NCBI GenBank assembly: GCA_001871755.1
Contig: MNXL01000150.1
Span: forward strand, 1-23,894
Source of the DNA: Anaerolineae bacterium CG2_30_64_16
GTDB taxonomy: Bacteria > Chloroflexota > Anaerolineae > CG2-30-64-16
Length of the DNA stretch: 23,894 bases
Reading direction: 5' to 3'
The notes beneath the pieces were generated by a model. It was not told where the DNA came from, did not search any database, and was given only the letters and a program-made list of their open reading frames with translations. Below are positions 20,965 through 23,894 of the stretch, piece after piece (the first letter of the stretch is position 1; each line of letters begins with the position of its first letter). The position numbers were made by a program, and so were the translations under genes.

Positions 20965-23894
20965 TCACCCCATAGACCGGACCAGGCTAACCCTCCCCAG
21001 GCCGAAGGGTACCAGCGTGTAGTCGTCGGTCCACAAGGCTTCGTTTTCAAAGTGTTGAGGGCCCACCCCATCGCCATCGCCGCCACGCAGGTGATGCGGC
21101 CCCAGCAGGTTGCGCAGGCTGCCCGCCATCTCGACCTCCACCTCGTTGGCCCCGGCGCGCAAGGCGCCCGTCACCTCGACCCGGTAGGGCGGCAAAATCA
21201 AAGACTCTGCCTCGTGCCCGTTGACGCGCACCTTCAGCACAATGGCGTGAGGATCGTCGAACTCCAGGAAGCTCCGCCCCCCGACGTCTTCCAGCGTCAC
21301 CGTCTGGCGCAAGACGAGGCGGCCGGCAAAGAAGGGATAACCCTCCTGGCGAGTCAGATCGTCACCGGTCAGACTCTGGGGCTCGGCTATCAGGACGAAC
21401 GGTCCCCGGAAGTAGTTGAAAACCTGTCCGTGGCGACGTCCTGCCTGGCCGATGTACTCGGCCGTCACGGCAAAGTTGCCGATGAGGTACAGGCTCTCCA
21501 ACTCCATCCCTGTCCTGAAGACGGATTCCAGGACGACCTGGTTGCGCCCGGCCCTGGTCGCCCCGGTGATGTCCACACAGCGAAAGCTGATGTCCCGCCA
21601 GTAGCCCTCGCCGGGCTGGACGGCCTGGCCGTTGACCGTGATGCAGAACTGCTCCGGCTTCTCCACGACCAGCGTCAGTGGACCGCGAGGCAGCTCGGCC
21701 ACGTCGAAGACGAAGCGGAGGGCGAAAGGCGTCCCCGCGCCCCCCAGGTCCCGGACGGCCTGATGCGCTTTCCATACAGGTCCCGGCTCGTTCCAATCAG
21801 CTTCTCCCAGCCGGTAGCGGCAGTAGTCCAGCGTGAGCGCATTGGGGTCACGCCGCTCAAATTGCCACTCGTCTTCCAGCCGGTAGCGTGCCACGACGGA
21901 CAGCGGCGCTGGAGCCTGTGTGGCCGCTACCCCTTTCCCGGCCGCTCTCAAGAGCAACAGGTGCGATCCCGCCGGCGGGAAGGTCAACACTGTTTCCGTT
22001 GCCCCGTCCACGACAACGGATTCCGTCTGGCTGGCCAGCGGCTCCACGCGTCCGTTGAGGGCATCCCAGCGCTCCAGGCGGCCGCGTCCGGGCAGCCGCA
22101 CCCGCGTGACCACCTCTTCCTCCAGGTCGGTGTTGACAAAGAAGAACAGGTCGTCATCCTCAAGGCGACGGTGGTGGTGGAGCACCCCCGGCGCATCGGC
22201 GATGACCACCGCGGGGGGCAGGACACTGTCCAGAGCGGTGCGCAGCGCCTCCCGTTCGGCCGGGATGACAGTCGTTGCGGGCGGCAGTACCGCATCCGCG
22301 GGACGGCCGTCTATCAGCGTGGGGGTAGGCTCGATGGCGATCACCGGCCCGCCGGCGGCGGCGAACTCCCTCAGCAGGCGGACGGTGTTCTCGGCCAGCG
22401 TCACGCCCGGCGGCACGATGACCACCCGGTAGCCCATCTCGCCCACCTGCAAAACCGGCACCGCCTCGCCATTCGCTGATGGTTCGGCTGCGCTCACCAC
22501 AGGTTTGCCGATTCGCTGATTCGCATACTTTTCCATCAGCATCTCATCGCCGAAGTGGTAATCCCGGTGCAACGCCAGCAGGTCGTCGTTGAGGCCGCGC
22601 AGTTGCCGGTCAAGCTCACGCACCCGGTGAGTGGCGATGGGCGAGTACACTGTCCAGGCGCTGGCGATGGGATGGATCACCAGCAGGTCCACCATCCGCT
22701 GCCCCTGGCTGAGCGCGTAAGAGAGACGGGCGAAGTAGTCATCGAGGAGCCGGTTTTCCGGCCACCAGGGCTGCTGATAGAAGATATTAGGCGGGCAGTC
22801 CCGCTTGCGAATGCCGCGCATAGAATAGAGGCTGAGGTGCGGGGTGAGCAGGTTGACCCCCTGCACGTAGAGGTGGTCGCCGATCCATTTGCGTTGCACG
22901 AAGTTGAAGTCCTGCCCGGCACAGCCGTAGGCCTCGCACAAGACCCGCTTCCGGCCTAACTGGCAGGCCACGCTGTCCACCTGCCTGGCGGTGATGGGCT
23001 GGTCAATGTGCCGCTCCAGTTTATCAATGCCGGGGATTTGCATGTACTCGTAGTAGGGCATGGCGGCGCCGATCCACGAGACCTGGCTCAACAGGGTGTC
23101 CTCGGCCATATAGTGGCCGGTAAAAGCCAGGTTGTGAGCCTCACACCAATCGTAAATCGGCTTCCCCCAGCTTTCCAGGAAGCGGCGAGTGACCGTGCGC
23201 CAGTAGTCGTAGCGGATGGCCGGGCTTTCGGGGGTCTCGTACACCAGGGCCGGCAGGTGATCCAGCAGGTCGTAGCCGTTCTGTTGAGCAAAATATGCCG
23301 GGAAGCCGTCGGTCCAGGGCAGACGGATCGGCCCGCCGGCTATGTTTCCCACCTGGAAGATGAAACAAGGCTCGTCGGTGAAGATGCCGGGGATGGTCTG
23401 CCCGAACTCCTCGCCCACGGCCCGGGCATACGCTTCGTGGGTGGTCTGGATGAAGGCCCGCACCGCCTTCGGGTTGAGCGTGTCCAGGTAGGTGTAATCG
23501 TTGAACCACTCGACGCCCAGCGGGACGGCGTGGGGGTAGAACTGCACCAGCCATTCCTCGCCCCACCGGACACCGGTTAAATCCTCTTCGCCCTGGATAG
23601 GGCGAAAGTCGGCGAGTCGCCCGTCCACCTGGCGGGCCAGGAAGGCCCGCAATCGTTCCTTCACGAGCGCCGGCCTGTTGTCCGGCTTGCAGACGAGCAC
23701 CTTCATCCGGTAATCAGGGTTGGAGGCGACGCTGAGGCCGCCGGCGAAGCCGCTGGGCCACTTGTCCTCGTCGTACAACCAGGCCTGCATCCCGCGCCGC
23801 TTTGCTTCATCCACCGCGGTGCGCACCCGGTCAAACCACTCCGGTGTCAGGTAGGGCGTTTCCAGGCCCACGCGGGCATGCATGAAGAAACCGC
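20965..23894 (-). CDS. Glycoside hydrolase, GH106-like (alpha-L-rhamnosidase family), 5' end outside window
   Basis: The frame is open at the window edge (GFF precedes the first ATG at 23883), so at least 976 residues of a longer protein are present. Counting from that Met: an N-terminal barrel with HARVGLETPYLTPEWF (2-17), WLYDEDKWPSGFAGG (35-49), IFTDEPCF (167-174, probable catalytic acid region), LCEAYGCAGQDF (315-326), and GVNLLTPHLSLYSMRGIRKR (342-361). PPNIFYQQPWW (364-374) and a Rossmann-like segment (YRVVIVPPGVTL) follow. C-terminal beta-sandwich domains extend from about 690 to the end. These motifs match GH106 and related uncharacterised hydrolases acting on rhamnose-containing glycans; exact substrate is uncertain. 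Residues 454-475 look like an insertion. Confidence 0.75.
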   Translation of the reverse strand, partial: GFFMHARVGLETPYLTPEWFDRVRTAVDEAKRRGMQAWLYDEDKWPSGFAGGLSVASNPDYRMKVLVCKPDNRPALVKERLRAFLARQVDGRLADFRPIQGEEDLTGVRWGEEWLVQFYPHAVPLGVEWFNDYTYLDTLNPKAVRAFIQTTHEAYARAVGEEFGQTIPGIFTDEPCFIFQVGNIAGGPIRLPWTDGFPAYFAQQNGYDLLDHLPALVYETPESPAIRYDYWRTVTRRFLESWGKPIYDWCEAHNLAFTGHYMAEDTLLSQVSWIGAAMPYYEYMQIPGIDKLERHIDQPITARQVDSVACQLGRKRVLCEAYGCAGQDFNFVQRKWIGDHLYVQGVNLLTPHLSLYSMRGIRKRDCPPNIFYQQPWWPENRLLDDYFARLSYALSQGQRMVDLLVIHPIASAWTVYSPIATHRVRELDRQLRGLNDDLLALHRDYHFGDEMLMEKYANQRIGKPVVSAAEPSANGEAVPVLQVGEMGYRVVIVPPGVTLAENTVRLLREFAAAGGPVIAIEPTPTLIDGRPADAVLPPATTVIPAEREALRTALDSVLPPAVVIADAPGVLHHHRRLEDDDLFFFVNTDLEEEVVTRVRLPGRGRLERWDALNGRVEPLASQTESVVVDGATETVLTFPPAGSHLLLLRAAGKGVAATQAPAPLSVVARYRLEDEWQFERRDPNALTLDYCRYRLGEADWNEPGPVWKAHQAVRDLGGAGTPFALRFVFDVAELPRGPLTLVVEKPEQFCITVNGQAVQPGEGYWRDISFRCVDITGATRAGRNQVVLESVFRTGMELESLYLIGNFAVTAEYIGQAGRRHGQVFNYFRGPFVLIAEPQSLTGDDLTRQEGYPFFAGRLVLRQTVTLEDVGGRSFLEFDDPHAIVLKVRVNGHEAESLILPPYRVEVTGALRAGANEVEVEMAGSLRNLLGPHHLRGGDGDGVGPQHFENEALWTDDYTLVPFGLGRVSLVRSMG
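22459..22524 (-). repeat. Possible in-frame repeat-derived insertion in the glycoside hydrolase gene
   Basis: ATTCGCTGAT occurs twice exactly 40 nt apart (22471-22480, 22511-22520) with GGTTCGGCTGCGCTCACC between. It encodes ANQRIGKPVVSAAEPSANGE (residues 454-473), between MEKY and VLQVGEMGYRV, where relatives usually have a short connection. Weaker than the three insertions in the lyase gene. Confidence 0.4.

Overview
This is a GC-rich bacterial window. The gene content and style suggest a Chloroflexota member of the Anaerolineae/Caldilineae kind. The pointers are a PhaR-type regulator without a PHA operon, a free-standing GyrA C-terminal propeller, large secreted polysaccharide-degrading proteins with Thr/Pro linkers, an octamer- and heptamer-filled spacer style, and a pan operon with a structured leader. 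The taxonomic assignment is inference; no rRNA or tRNA gene was seen. Readable promoters take the form TTGAC(A/C)-N17-(T/C)A(C/T)ACT, and ribosome binding sites are mostly good GGAGG-like sites.

Layout. 122-700 (+): PhaR-like DNA-binding regulator. 718-4504 (-): a run of three genes transcribed leftward, namely histidine phosphatase, GyrA-propeller protein and ABC exporter. 4505-4851: gene-free spacer with two cloverleaf-like palindromic elements. 4852-10319 (-): two-gene secreted-protein operon, a 1338-residue heparinase II/III-like lyase followed by a lipoprotein with a 20-residue Thr/Pro repeat. 10577-11626 (+): a small hypothetical gene and a chimeric gene joining a nucleotidyltransferase-like N-terminus to the C-terminal half of a Fpg/Nei DNA glycosylase. 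11636-11890: duplicated 58-bp palindromic repeats and an RS3-like hairpin pair. 11906-13270 (+): M20 dipeptidase. 13319-13943 (-): MazF/PemK toxin with ribbon-helix-helix antitoxin. 14075-18727 (+): a complete pantothenate operon, panB-panE-panC-panD-coaX, behind a promoter and an approximately 165-nt leader ending in an intrinsic terminator. 18765-19120 (-): broken IS630-like transposase. 19150-23894 (-): glycoside hydrolase (5' end outside the window), MFS transporter, and an Mth938-like protein, probably one operon.

How the genes work together. PanB and PanE convert 2-oxoisovalerate to pantoate, PanD makes beta-alanine from aspartate, PanC joins the two into pantothenate, and CoaX phosphorylates it as the first committed step to coenzyme A. 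The leader before panB looks like an attenuation switch for the whole operon and may be a member of the known pan RNA motif. The lyase/lipoprotein pair and the glycoside hydrolase/MFS set are two separate carbohydrate-use modules.

The most unusual theme is invasion by short word-like repeat arrays (degenerate 7-8-mers such as CCAATCTA, GGTGACAC, CCTTGTTT, GGATTGC, GCCATCC). They fill every spacer of the pan operon, often with inverted arms, and they supply the stop codons of panB, panE, panC and the GyrA-propeller gene. Three different repeat families also sit in frame inside the lyase gene. A second notable item is the nucleotidyltransferase/Fpg chimera.
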